Source: CAYQQQ01 sp964420125
GTDB taxonomy: Bacteria > Actinomycetota > Acidimicrobiia > Acidimicrobiales > Microtrichaceae
DNA length: 64,000 nt
NCBI GenBank assembly: GCA_964420125.1
Contig: CAYQQQ010000021.1
Coordinates: 1-64,000 of the forward strand
Direction of reading: 5' to 3'
The position numbers and the translations under genes were made by a program. Positions 55,924-64,000 of the stretch are shown in pieces. The number at the start of each line of letters is the position of its first letter. Within the stretch, counting starts at the first letter, position 1. The notes below the pieces were generated by a model. It was not told the origin of the DNA and ran no database searches. It saw only the letters and a list, made by a program, of their open reading frames with translations.

Positions 55924-58740
55924 ATGAGCCTGATGGAGGAGGCCGCCCGCCCCTCGACTCCCTGGTACCAGCTCTCGGCAGACGACGCCGCCGATCGGCT
56001 GGAGGTCGACCCCGCGCTCGGTCTCAGCGGTGCCGAGGCCCGGCGACGGGCGGCCGAGCTCGGACCCAACCGCCTCGCGGAGGCCCCCCGCCGACCCGCC
56101 TGGCTGCGGTTCGTCGACCAGTTCCGCAACGTGCTGGTCTACATCCTGATCGGTGCGGCCGTGCTCTCCGCTGCGGTCGGCGACATGAAGGACCCGATCG
56201 TCATCCTCGTCGTGCTCTTCATCAACGCGGTGCTGGGCTACGTGCAGGAGTCCAAGGCCGACGACGCCATGGCGGCGCTGGCGTCGATGCTGGAGCTCAC
56301 GGTGCGGGTGCAGCGCGACGGCGAGGTGCAGGAGGTGCCGGCGGCGGAGCTGGTGCCCGGCGACGTCGTGCTGCTGGAGGCGGGCGACCGGGTGCCGGCG
56401 GACGGGCGGCTGCTGCTGGCGTCCAACCTGGCGATCGAGGAGGCCACGCTCACCGGCGAGTCGGTGCCGAGCGAGAAGGACACCGACGCCATGGCGCCGG
56501 GAGGTGACGCTGAGCCCTCGCTCGGCGACCGCGCCAACTGCGCCTTCATGAACACCACCGTGGTGCGCGGCCGGGCCGAGCTGATGGTGACCGAGATCGG
56601 CATGTCGACCCAGGTGGGTCGCCTCGCCGGGCTGCTCTCGGAGGCCGAGGATGCCGAGACGCCGCTGCAGCGCCAGCTCGACGTGCTCGGTCGGCGGCTC
56701 GCCCTCATCGCCGGGGTGGCCGTGCTGGCGGTGTTCGGCCTCGCCATGGCCCAGGGCGAGGACTTCGCGGACGCCGCGCTCGAGGCCGTCGCCCTCGCCG
56801 TGGCCGCCATCCCGGAGGGGCTGCCAGCTGTGGTGACCGTGACCCTGGCCATCGGCGTGTCCCGCATGGCGGAGCACAACGCCATCGTGAAGCGGCTGGC
56901 GTCGGTGGAGACCCTCGGGTCGACCACGGCCATCTGCTCCGACAAGACCGGCACGCTCACCCTCAACCAGATGACGGTCACCTCGGCGGTGGTGGCCGGG
57001 GTGGAGCTGGCGGTCGAGGGGCGGGGCTACGGCGCCGAGGGCTCCGTCCTCGACGCGGTCTCCGGGGAGGAGCTCGTTGCGGACCACCTGGACGTCGTGC
57101 GGCCCGGGCTCCGGCTGGGGCTGCTCTGCAACGACGCCCACCTGCGTGACGGCGAGGCCGTCACCGAGCTCGTGGGCGATCCCACCGAAGGAGCGCTCGT
57201 GGTGCTGGCCCGCAAGGCGGGTCTCGACCCCGACGAGGAGCGGGCCCGGTTCGCCCGCACCGCCGAGGTCCCCTTCGACTCCGCCACCAAGGTGATGGCC
57301 ACGCTGCACCCCGACCCCGACGACCCCGAGGGCTCCGTGCTGGCGGTGAAGGGCGCGCCGGACGTGGTGCTGGCCGCATGCAGCGACGTGCGCGACCCGG
57401 CGGGCACCGTCGCCCTCGACGCGCCACGTCGAGCGGACGTGGAGTCGCGCAACGAGGCCCTCGGCTCGAAGGGTCTTCGGGTGCTGGCCGTCGCCAGTCG
57501 CCGGCTGCCGGTGCGGGCCGCGGAGTACGAGGGGGAGCTGTCCCAGGAGCTCGACGGGCTGACCCTGGAGGCCCTGGTGGGCATCCTGGATCCGGCGCGT
57601 CCCGAGGCGGTGGCCGCGATCCGCACCTGCCACGACGCCGGGATCACCGTGCGGATGATCACCGGCGACCACGCCTCCACCGCAGGGGCCATCGCCGCCG
57701 AGCTGGGCATCGAGGGGGAGGTGGTGAGCGGCGCGGTGCTCGACGCCATGACCGACGACGAGCTCGGTGCGCGCATCGAGTCCATCGGCGTCTGCGCCCG
57801 GGTGTCGCCGGAGCACAAGGTGCGGGTGGTGAAGGCGCTGCAGGCCAACGGCGAGGTGACCGCCATGACCGGCGACGGCGTGAACGACGCGCCGGCGCTG
57901 AAGCAGGCCGAGATCGGCGTCGCCATGGGCGTCACGGGCACCGAGGTCACCAAGGAAGCCGGCGACATGGTGCTCACCGACGACAACTTCGCCACCATCG
58001 TCGCCGCGGTGGAGCGAGGTCGGGCGATCTACGACAACATCCTGCACTTCGTGCGCTTCCAGCTGACCACGAACATCGCGGCGATCGGCTCGATCCTCGG
58101 CGCCCGGCTGCTGGGGTTGCCCATGCCCTTCAACCCGATCCAGGTGCTCTTCGTGAACATCATCGCCGACGGCCCTCCGGCCATGAGCCTGGGGGTGGAC
58201 CGTCCGAAGCCGGGGCTGATGGAGCGCCCGCCGCGTGCCACCGACGAGCGCATCCTCAGCGGCGAGCGCCTGGCGCGCATCCTGTGGGCGGCGGCGCTGA
58301 TGACCGCCGTCGTGCTCGGCGTGCTCGCCACCCAGCGCAGTTCCGCTGGGGTGGAGCAGGCGGCCACCATGGCCTTCACCGCCTTCGTGTTCCTGCAGCT
58401 GGCCAACGCCCTGTCGGTGCGAGCCGGCGACGGCACGGTCTTCTCCCGCTACAGCCTCACCAACCGCGTGCTCTGGTTGGCGTTGGCCTCGGTGGCGGTG
58501 GTGCAGGTGGCGGTGGTGCAGCTCCCGCTGCTGCAGGGGCTCTTCGGGACCGTGGGCCTGGATGCCGTGCAGTGGGGGATCTGCGTGGCGGTGGCGGTGG
58601 CCTACCTCCTGGCGGAGGAGCTGCGTCGGCTGGTGCGGCGCTGGATCGACCGTCGGCAGCCACCGGGGACCCTGGATGCCCCTGCACCGAGCCCGGCGGT
58701 GTCGACCGGCGGTGCGACCGAGGCGGCGAGCGAGAGCTGA
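55924..58740 (+). CDS. P-type (P2A-like) cation-transporting ATPase
   Basis: A 938-residue ATP-driven cation pump, most similar in motifs to SERCA/PMR1-type Ca2+ or Mn2+ exporters. Landmarks: TGESVPSEK (about 177), the M4 site AAIPEGLPAVV (about 297), the phosphorylated Asp340 in SDKTGTLTLNQMT, KGAPDVVL, MTGDGVND (about 647-654) and M6 NIIADGPPAMSLG. Ten helices, with the last cytosolic tail Ala/Thr-rich. TACCGT (55911-55916) is seven bases before the ATG, so transcription is probably leaderless. The ion cannot be fixed by eye. Confidence 0.9.
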   Translation: MSLMEEAARPSTPWYQLSADDAADRLEVDPALGLSGAEARRRAAELGPNRLAEAPRRPAWLRFVDQFRNVLVYILIGAAVLSAAVGDMKDPIVILVVLFINAVLGYVQESKADDAMAALASMLELTVRVQRDGEVQEVPAAELVPGDVVLLEAGDRVPADGRLLLASNLAIEEATLTGESVPSEKDTDAMAPGGDAEPSLGDRANCAFMNTTVVRGRAELMVTEIGMSTQVGRLAGLLSEAEDAETPLQRQLDVLGRRLALIAGVAVLAVFGLAMAQGEDFADAALEAVALAVAAIPEGLPAVVTVTLAIGVSRMAEHNAIVKRLASVETLGSTTAICSDKTGTLTLNQMTVTSAVVAGVELAVEGRGYGAEGSVLDAVSGEELVADHLDVVRPGLRLGLLCNDAHLRDGEAVTELVGDPTEGALVVLARKAGLDPDEERARFARTAEVPFDSATKVMATLHPDPDDPEGSVLAVKGAPDVVLAACSDVRDPAGTVALDAPRRADVESRNEALGSKGLRVLAVASRRLPVRAAEYEGELSQELDGLTLEALVGILDPARPEAVAAIRTCHDAGITVRMITGDHASTAGAIAAELGIEGEVVSGAVLDAMTDDELGARIESIGVCARVSPEHKVRVVKALQANGEVTAMTGDGVNDAPALKQAEIGVAMGVTGTEVTKEAGDMVLTDDNFATIVAAVERGRAIYDNILHFVRFQLTTNIAAIGSILGARLLGLPMPFNPIQVLFVNIIADGPPAMSLGVDRPKPGLMERPPRATDERILSGERLARILWAAALMTAVVLGVLATQRSSAGVEQAATMAFTAFVFLQLANALSVRAGDGTVFSRYSLTNRVLWLALASVAVVQVAVVQLPLLQGLFGTVGLDAVQWGICVAVAVAYLLAEELRRLVRRWIDRRQPPGTLDAPAPSPAVSTGGATEAASES

Positions 58741-58742
58741 GG

Positions 58743-59732
58743 GTGGCGCAGGGGTCCCCCGACACGCCCCCGTTGCTGGCGGCGCGAGGGCTCACGAAGG
58801 ACGTGGTGCTGCGCCGCGCTGGACGTCGCCGGGACGCTGCGGTCGTCTCAGCGGTCGCCGGGGTGGACCTGCGCCTCGATCGGGGTGCGTCGTTGGGGGT
58901 GGTGGGTCCCACCGGTTGCGGCAAGACCACCCTGGCCCGGCTGTTGGTGCACCTGGAGGTGCCGACGGCGGGAGAGGTCCGCTTCGACGGTTGCGAGCTG
59001 GGTTCGCTGAGCGGGGCTGCGCTGCGCCGCCTGCGCCAGCGGATGCAGGTGGTGTTCCAGGACCCCTACGACGCCATGAACCCGCGGCTGGAGGTGGCGG
59101 AGCTGCTCGCGGAGCCGCTGCGGGTGCAGGGGCTCGACGACGGCGGGGGATCGCTGGTGCGCCGGGCCATGGTGCGCGTCGGGCTCGACGACCGCTGGGG
59201 GGTTCGCCGCCCCCGGGACCTGCCGATCGAGGTGGCCCAGCGGGTCGCGCTGGCTCGGGCGATGGTGCTGGGTCCGGAGCTGCTGGTGATGGACGAGTTC
59301 CTGGCGGTGCTGGATGACGGCGGGCGCGACGAGCTCGTCGGGGTCATCGCCCGCGTGGCGCAGGACTCAGGCCTGTCGATCGTGGCCTTCGCCCATCACC
59401 CCGACGCGCTGCCCCGGGTCGATCACCTGGCGATCATGTACCTGGGGACGTTGGTGGAGGTCGGCCCGCCTGGGCGCCTGCGGCGCCGGCCGGCGCACCC
59501 CTGCACCGCGGAGCTGATGGGCAGCGGGCGGGGGTCGTCGAGCGCAGAGCTCCCCTCGCCGGTCGACCCGCCCTCGGGGTGCCGAGCTCGCACGCGCTGC
59601 TCCAGGGCCGACGACCGCTGTGCCGTGGAGGTGCCTGCGCTGCGGCCGATCGGCCCCGAGCACCAGGTCGCCTGCCACCATCCGCTGAGCGCACCGGCCG
59701 GCGCCTCTGCCGGCTCGGCGTCCGACGGGTGA
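58743..59732 (+). CDS. OppF-like ABC ATPase with altered signature motif
   Basis: A 329-residue ATP-binding protein of the oligopeptide type. Walker A (GPTGCGKTTLARLL) and the Q-loop (VVFQDPYDAMNPRL) are normal, and the Cys-rich C-terminal OppF motif (CRARTRCSRADDRCAVEVPA ... ACHHP) is intact. The ABC signature, normally LSGGQ, reads LPIEVAQR (residues 160-167); Walker B is LLVMDEFLAVLD instead of DEPTSALD, and the H-loop is FAHHPDAL. No permease or binding-protein gene adjoins it. It may be a regulatory or decaying ATPase. GTG start 2 bases after the ATPase stop. Confidence 0.82.
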   Translation: MAQGSPDTPPLLAARGLTKDVVLRRAGRRRDAAVVSAVAGVDLRLDRGASLGVVGPTGCGKTTLARLLVHLEVPTAGEVRFDGCELGSLSGAALRRLRQRMQVVFQDPYDAMNPRLEVAELLAEPLRVQGLDDGGGSLVRRAMVRVGLDDRWGVRRPRDLPIEVAQRVALARAMVLGPELLVMDEFLAVLDDGGRDELVGVIARVAQDSGLSIVAFAHHPDALPRVDHLAIMYLGTLVEVGPPGRLRRRPAHPCTAELMGSGRGSSSAELPSPVDPPSGCRARTRCSRADDRCAVEVPALRPIGPEHQVACHHPLSAPAGASAGSASDG

Positions 59733-59875
59733 GTGCGACCCCCACGCGCCGGCAGTGCCGTGCGTCACTGCCGCCCCGTGGGCGGTGGCGTCACATCTGA
59801 GCCATGATGTGCCAGCCGCGTCGGCGGCACGGAGTTCTACGACCGCCGTGGGGCGGCGACGAGGGGGCAACCACC

Positions 59876-60970
59876 ATGAGAGCAGTGATCCTGAGCGAGG
59901 CCGAGACCCCGTTGGAGGTGGCCGAGGTCGACCTGGAAGGTCCTCGCCACGGCCAGGTTCGCGTGCAGGTGAAGGCCTGCGGTGTGTGCCACTCGGACAT
60001 CTCCCTGATCAACGGGACCTTCCCCCTCTACGGCCCGACGATCCCCGGCCACGAGGCGGCCGGCGTGGTCACCGAGCTCGGCCCCGGGGTCGACCACCTG
60101 GCGGTCGGCGACCACGTGGTGCTGAGCCCCAACCCCGCCTGCGGCCGTTGCCGGGCCTGTCGGCGAGGCCGCTACGGGGTGTGCGAGCAGGCCATCGGCG
60201 TGGTCACCTTCTCGTTCCCCGACGGCACCACCGGACTCGCCCGCGACGGGGAGACGCTGTACCGCGGGTTCGGCCTCGGTGCCTGGGCCGACGAGGTGGT
60301 GGTGCCCGAGGCCGGCGCGGTGCGGATCCCCAAGGACATCCCCCTCGACGTGGCCTGCGTGATCGGCTGCGCGGTCCAGACCGGGGTGGGTGCTGCCATC
60401 AACACGGCTTCGATCCTGCCGGGCGACGCGGTGCTCGTGGCCGGAGCGGGCGGCGTGGGCTGCTCGATCATCGCCGGCGCCGCCATCTCGGGCGCCACCC
60501 ACGTGATCGTGTCCGACCCGGACGAGTCCCGGCGCGAGCAGGCGATGCGCTTCGGCGCCACCCACGTGGTCGACCCGTCCTCGACCGACGTGGTGGCCGC
60601 AGTGGGCGAGATCGTCGAGGGTGGCGTCGACTCCGCCTTCGACGCCGTGGGCGCCGCCGCCATCATCGAGAGCTGCATGGCTGCCACCTGCAACGGCGGC
60701 GAGACCATCGTGGTGGGCGCCGCGCCGCTGATGGACAGCGTGCCCGTGCACCTCGTGACGATGATGTCCACGGAGAAGTCGGTGAAGGGCTCGCTGCTCG
60801 GGTCCTGCCTGGGCCAGCGCGACATCCCCAGGATCGTCGACATGTGGCAGTCGGGTCGCCTCCCCCTGGAGGAGATGGTGACGGCCCGCCGGCCGATGGC
60901 CGAGGTCAACGAGGCCGTCGCCGATGCCCGGGCGCTGAAGGGCCTGCGCACCGTCCTGCTGATGGACTGA
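59876..60970 (+). CDS. Zinc-dependent alcohol dehydrogenase family protein
   Basis: A 364-residue medium-chain dehydrogenase/reductase. Catalytic zinc ligands are in GVCHSD and PGHEAAG; structural-zinc cysteines in CGRCRACRRGRYGVC. The NAD fold is VLVAGAGGVGCSIIAGAA. The class III-like layout resembles actinobacterial alcohol and formaldehyde dehydrogenases, including those that use mycofactocin, but I see no marker that assigns it there. GAGGGGG precedes the ATG at 59876. It stands alone; a 77-nt repeat lies downstream. Confidence 0.88.
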   Translation: MRAVILSEAETPLEVAEVDLEGPRHGQVRVQVKACGVCHSDISLINGTFPLYGPTIPGHEAAGVVTELGPGVDHLAVGDHVVLSPNPACGRCRACRRGRYGVCEQAIGVVTFSFPDGTTGLARDGETLYRGFGLGAWADEVVVPEAGAVRIPKDIPLDVACVIGCAVQTGVGAAINTASILPGDAVLVAGAGGVGCSIIAGAAISGATHVIVSDPDESRREQAMRFGATHVVDPSSTDVVAAVGEIVEGGVDSAFDAVGAAAIIESCMAATCNGGETIVVGAAPLMDSVPVHLVTMMSTEKSVKGSLLGSCLGQRDIPRIVDMWQSGRLPLEEMVTARRPMAEVNEAVADARALKGLRTVLLMD

Positions 60971-61003
60971 CCCGGCCCTCGGCGGGTGCCCGGTGGATCT
61001 GCG

Positions 61004-61080
61004 CGCCTTCAGATGGGCTCTGGAGGCGGAGCGATCGACATGGCGCGCTGGGCGCCTCCAGAGGTGATCCGGAGGCGCTG
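61004..61080. repeat. 77-nt palindromic repeat (copy C)
   Basis: The copy with the best inverted pairing: CGCCTTCAGAT... against ...GATCCGGAGGCG. It aligns gap-free to copies A and B. Here the codon that is TGA on the minus strand in A and B reads TGG and no gene ends in it; the nearest genes converge from both sides. Confidence 0.8.
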
Positions 61081-61121
61081 AATGGCAGGCGGAGCCGCTA
61101 CACGGCGCCGGCAGCAGGCCC

Positions 61122-61607
61122 TCAGGTGAGGGCGGCGGTGATGGCCTCCAGCACTGCCGGGTCGTCGGGCACGACCATGGGGCTGAAGCGGGCCACCACC
61201 TCCCCCTCGCCGTCCAGCAGGAACTTCTCGAAGTTCCATCGGATGTCGCCGGTGTGGCCCTCGGCGTCGGCCACCTCGACCAGTGCTGAGTAGAGCGGGT
61301 GCCGGCCCTCGCCGTTCACCTCGACCTTCTCGCTGAGGGGGAAGCCGACCCCGTAGTTGGTGGAGCAGAAGGTGGCGATCTCCTCCGGGGAGCCCGGCTC
61401 CTGCGCGCCGAACTGGTTGCACGGCACGCCCAGCACGCTGAAGCCGTCGGCTCCGAAGCGCTCCTGGAGCGCCTGGAGCTGCTCGTACTGCGGGGTGAGC
61501 CCGCAGGCGGAGGCGACGTTGACCACGAGGGTCACCTTGCCGGCGAGGTCGTGGAGCACGCCGGGGGTGCCGTCGAGGCGGTCGAGGTCGAGGTCGTAGA
61601 GGGTCAT
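61122..61607 (-). CDS. Glutathione peroxidase family protein (thiol peroxidase)
   Basis: A 161-residue cysteine peroxidase. NVASACGLTPQYEQLQALQ (about 33-51) carries the peroxidatic Cys; the other family motifs are VLGVPCNQFGAQEPG (about 68-82) and IRWNFEKFLLDGEGEV. Bacteria of this kind lack glutathione, so thioredoxin is the likely reductant. A TAGATT box (61616-61621, minus strand) lies eight bases before the ATG. The cysteine at the active site is TGC, not a selenocysteine TGA. Confidence 0.9.
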   Translation of the reverse strand: MTLYDLDLDRLDGTPGVLHDLAGKVTLVVNVASACGLTPQYEQLQALQERFGADGFSVLGVPCNQFGAQEPGSPEEIATFCSTNYGVGFPLSEKVEVNGEGRHPLYSALVEVADAEGHTGDIRWNFEKFLLDGEGEVVARFSPMVVPDDPAVLEAITAALT

Positions 61608-61721
61608 GTCGGCGGAATCTACCGGCGCCGGTCCGGGAAGTGAGCCCGCCCTCAGGATCCGTGCCGGCTCCGGAAGCCGGCTGCGCGGTCGGGGCGCCCC
61701 AGCCCGTACCATTCACGGCGC

Positions 61722-62321
61722 ATGATCGACAGCCGCATGATCACCTTCTTCTCGCTGCTGGCGCTGCTGTGCCTGGCGTTCCTGGTGGTCGTGGTACCGA
61801 TCTCGCTGTGGAGCCTGGTGCGCGGCGGGGTGCCCGAGTCGTTGCGGCCATGGCGCGACGCCCTCGGCCAGACCGCCCTGTGGATGGCCTTCGCCGTGGC
61901 CGCGGTGACCACGTTCGGCAGCCTGTGGCTCTCGGAGGCTGAGAACCTTCCGCCGTGCATCCTGTGCTGGTACCAGCGGATCTGCATGTACCCCAACGCG
62001 GTGATCCTGCTGGTGGCCGCCATCCGTCGCGACGCGTCGGTGAAGTGGTACTCGCTGCCCCTGGTGCTCATCGGGGCGTCGATCAGCACCTGGCACTACC
62101 TGCTGGAGCGGTTCCCCGGCAGCGTGCCCAAGGTGTGCAGCGAGGAGACCCCCTGTGAGACCGTGTGGATCTGGAAGTACCACTTCCTGTCCATCCCCGC
62201 GATGGCCTGGATCGCCTTCCTCACCATCGCCGTGCTGGTGCTGCTGGCCCGCCCCGCTGTGAAGGCCGGCAGCGGAGGCGTTACCGTCGAGTCGTCTGCC
62301 GAAAGGGAGCTCGTGCCATGA
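61722..62321 (+). CDS. DsbB/BdbC-type disulfide oxidoreductase
   Basis: A 199-residue membrane protein that recharges an extracytoplasmic thiol oxidase with quinone as electron acceptor. Four helices; CxxC in NLPPCILCWYQRICMY (about 80-90) and the second cysteine pair in KVCSEETPCETVW. TACCAT (61707-61712) is nine bases from the ATG. It overlaps the thioredoxin-like gene by four bases, so the two are a BdbC/BdbD-like pair. Confidence 0.9.
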   Translation: MIDSRMITFFSLLALLCLAFLVVVVPISLWSLVRGGVPESLRPWRDALGQTALWMAFAVAAVTTFGSLWLSEAENLPPCILCWYQRICMYPNAVILLVAAIRRDASVKWYSLPLVLIGASISTWHYLLERFPGSVPKVCSEETPCETVWIWKYHFLSIPAMAWIAFLTIAVLVLLARPAVKAGSGGVTVESSAERELVP

Positions 62322-63148
62322 CCAAGACCACCGGGGCCAACCCCTACACATCGGCCAACCCCGCTCCGAAGAACGACTCGAAGCTGCCGTTGATCCTCGG
62401 CGCGGTCGCGGTCGGGATCGTGGTGATCATCGGCCTGGCGGTCCTGCTGTGGCCCTCCGACGAGAAGGAGGCCGGCGCCGGCACCGGCGCCGAGGCCGCC
62501 AAGAACGCCAGCCAGGAGAACGCGTCGGTGACCATCTCCGGCGAGGACCTGCCGGCCCTGCCCGACACCGGCCAGCTCCTGCCCGCCGCCGGGGAGGACC
62601 CCGCGGTCGGCCTCGCCGCTCCGAAGCTGGTGGGCCAGAGCTTCGACGAGTCGGAGGTCGTCATCGACCCCTCCGACGGCACGCCGAAGATGGTGGTCTT
62701 CCTGGCCCACTGGTGCCCCCACTGCCAGGCCGAGGTTCCTCTCCTGCAGGAGTGGATCGCCAGCGGCGACGTGCCCGAGGGCCTCGAGATCTACGCGGTG
62801 AGCACCGGGGTCGACAGCTCCCGGCCGAACTACCCGCCCTCCAACTGGATCGCCTCCGAGGGTTGGGAGCCACAGGTCCTCCTCGACGACGACGCCCAGA
62901 CGGCGGCCAAGTCGTGGGGTCTCACCGGGTTCCCCTACGTGGTGATGCTGGACGCGGATGGCAACGTGTGGCAGCGGGGTTCGGGTGAGATCCCCGTCGA
63001 GGACCTCCAGCGCCTCGCCGAGGAGCTGGTGAAGGGCCAGGCGTCCACCGGTGGCACGGGCTCCGACGACGGGCTGAGCTCCGAGTTCGACCCCGAGGCG
63101 CCTCCCGTGGTGGCCGAGGAACCGACCACGACGGTCGCCGGCGGCTGA
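62318..63148 (+). CDS. Membrane-anchored thioredoxin-like protein (TlpA/BdbD type)
   Basis: A 276-residue protein: one N-terminal membrane helix (about 23-46), an Ala/Glu-rich linker, and a thioredoxin domain with WCPHCQAEVPLLQEW (about 129-143) and the cis-Pro loop GLTGFPYVVML. The tail is Thr/Gly/Pro-rich. With the DsbB-like partner encoded in overlap it should introduce or exchange disulfides in exported proteins. The WCPHC motif with His in the middle is oxidase-like. Confidence 0.88.
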   Translation: MTKTTGANPYTSANPAPKNDSKLPLILGAVAVGIVVIIGLAVLLWPSDEKEAGAGTGAEAAKNASQENASVTISGEDLPALPDTGQLLPAAGEDPAVGLAAPKLVGQSFDESEVVIDPSDGTPKMVVFLAHWCPHCQAEVPLLQEWIASGDVPEGLEIYAVSTGVDSSRPNYPPSNWIASEGWEPQVLLDDDAQTAAKSWGLTGFPYVVMLDADGNVWQRGSGEIPVEDLQRLAEELVKGQASTGGTGSDDGLSSEFDPEAPPVVAEEPTTTVAGG

Positions 63149-63225
63149 CCTCGCGGCGCTCGTACAGCTGATCCCGTCGTCGACTCGACTGCGCCGACCC
63201 GAGCCGAGCCGAGCCGCAGGGTTCG

Positions 63226-64000
63226 CTACTCCCCGGTGCGGGCCGCCTCCGGGGGCACCCACGGGTGATCCGGCACCAGCGCCGCCTTGCCGGTGACCCG
63301 TCGCTCCAGCAGGTCGCGCAGCGCCTGCGCCGCGTGGGCCAACGGATAGGTGGAGGGCTCCACGGGGGTGAGCCGGCCGGTGGCGACGGCGTCGAGCACC
63401 TCGGCCATCAGCGCACGGTTCTCGTCCGGGTTGCGCATGGCCCAGATCCCCCAGTCCACCCCGATCACCGACCGGTTGCGCAGCAGGATCTGGTTGGTGG
63501 GGACCTGAGGGATGTCACCGGCGGCGAAGCCGATGACCATCAGCCGGCCGAAGTCCCCCAGAGCCCGCAACGCCGCCTCGGTGCTGGTGCCCCCCACCGG
63601 GTCGACGACCACGTCCGCGCCGCCGCCGGTGAGCTCGCGGATGCGGGCCTTGAGGTCCTCGCCGGAGTAGTCGATCACCTCGTGGGCGCCCCGGCTGATG
63701 CAGAGGTCGAGCTTCTCGCGGTTGGAGGCCACGGCGATGGTGTTGAGCTCGAGGTGGCGGGCCACGTCCAACATGGCGAGGCCGACGCCGCCGGCGGCGC
63801 CCAGGATCACGCACCACTGGCCGGCACGGGTGGTGGTGCGGCGGCACAAGGTGAACCAGGCGGTGGCGTAGGACTGCCCGAGGGTGGCGGCCTGGGCGTC
63901 GGAGGTGTTGTCGGGCACCGCCAGGAGCTGGTCGGGGCGCAGCAGGGCCTCGTCCACGAAGCCGCCGAGGCCCACCGACGCCATCACCCGTTGGCCCGGC
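63226..64000 (-). CDS. NADPH:quinone oxidoreductase/zinc-less MDR protein (5' end outside window)
   Basis: The C-terminal 258 residues of a medium-chain reductase; the reading frame continues beyond base 64000, so the N-terminus is missing. Present are GQRVMASVGLGGFVDEALL, the Rossmann motif VILGAAGGVGLAMLDVARHL, the NADPH loop ASNREKLDL and VIGVDWGIWAMRNP. The zinc-ligand domain is not visible. It would be a quinone or enal reductase. Non-coding bases 63149-63225 before its stop contain a short GAGCC repeat and nothing else that I see. Confidence 0.85.
   Translation of the reverse strand, partial: PGQRVMASVGLGGFVDEALLRPDQLLAVPDNTSDAQAATLGQSYATAWFTLCRRTTTRAGQWCVILGAAGGVGLAMLDVARHLELNTIAVASNREKLDLCISRGAHEVIDYSGEDLKARIRELTGGGADVVVDPVGGTSTEAALRALGDFGRLMVIGFAAGDIPQVPTNQILLRNRSVIGVDWGIWAMRNPDENRALMAEVLDAVATGRLTPVEPSTYPLAHAAQALRDLLERRVTGKAALVPDHPWVPPEAARTGE

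Noticed and set aside
61122..61607. Selenocysteine in the glutathione peroxidase
   Set aside because: The active-site codon in NVASACG is a normal cysteine codon.
61009..61716. Minus-strand open frame overlapping the glutathione peroxidase gene and repeat copy C
   Set aside because: Different frame from the peroxidase, no family motif, low-complexity translation.

Overview
The window is very GC-rich (coding third positions almost all G/C), with dense short operons, many GTG starts and 4-bp ATGA/GTGA gene overlaps. Together with mycofactocin genes, a ferredoxin-dependent 2-oxoacid oxidoreductase of the KorAB type, two SCO6745-family proteins and a type I fatty acid synthase, this points to an actinobacterium. 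An uncultured or marine/soil Acidimicrobiia-like lineage is my best guess, but no rRNA or tRNA is present to prove it. I see no CRISPR array, prophage or insertion-sequence transposase. The last gene runs off the right edge.

Layout. (1) 241-3577: a crotonase, a divergent dihydropteroate-synthase-like protein, an SCO6745-family protein and an O-methyltransferase. (2) 3716-20000: a redox region built around mycofactocin. Two FadH/Old-Yellow-Enzyme-type oxidoreductases flank korA-korB. A metal-efflux operon (cmtR-like sensor plus two CDF transporters) follows. Then a minus-strand operon etfA-fixC-fixX-etfB-mftE faces, across a 114-bp divergent promoter region, a mycofactocin-type SDR and the glycosyltransferase mftF. 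The peptide precursor and mftB/C/D are not here. The set reads as the oxidation side of mycofactocin metabolism: dehydrogenase, cofactor maturation enzymes, and an ETF/quinone-oxidoreductase route for electrons. (3) 20078-26474: secreted and uncharacterised proteins, a ferredoxin, an alkyl sulfatase and a small membrane protein. (4) 26653-29933: a tight operon of two DUF35/OB-fold proteins and two thiolase-like proteins that lack the thiolase cysteines, behind a palindromic operator. (5) 29980-34657: membrane/lipoprotein genes, a histidine phosphatase, a serine hydrolase and an SDR. (6) 34822-46321: a 3,059-residue FAS-I, AcpS, and a biotinyl-carboxyltransferase fusion, translationally coupled; this operon should make malonyl-CoA, activate the ACP and build fatty acids. 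(7) 46263-51448: TetR regulator, divergent ferredoxin/ferredoxin-reductase operon with a lysoplasmalogenase-like protein, an M20 amidohydrolase and a DUF2332 protein. (8) 51473-64000: M1 aminopeptidase, crotonase, MauE-like membrane protein, small HTH protein, P2A-type ATPase, a degenerate OppF-like ATPase, Zn-alcohol dehydrogenase, glutathione peroxidase, DsbB-like plus membrane thioredoxin, and a truncated quinone oxidoreductase.

The most unusual signals outside genes are a collinear 77-nt palindromic repeat family (11239, 54993, 61004), two copies of which supply the stop codon and last residues of a neighbouring gene; a second hairpin family with a conserved loop (3585, 25917, about 25985); and a recurring TANNNT-N6-9-start pattern that implies extensive leaderless transcription.
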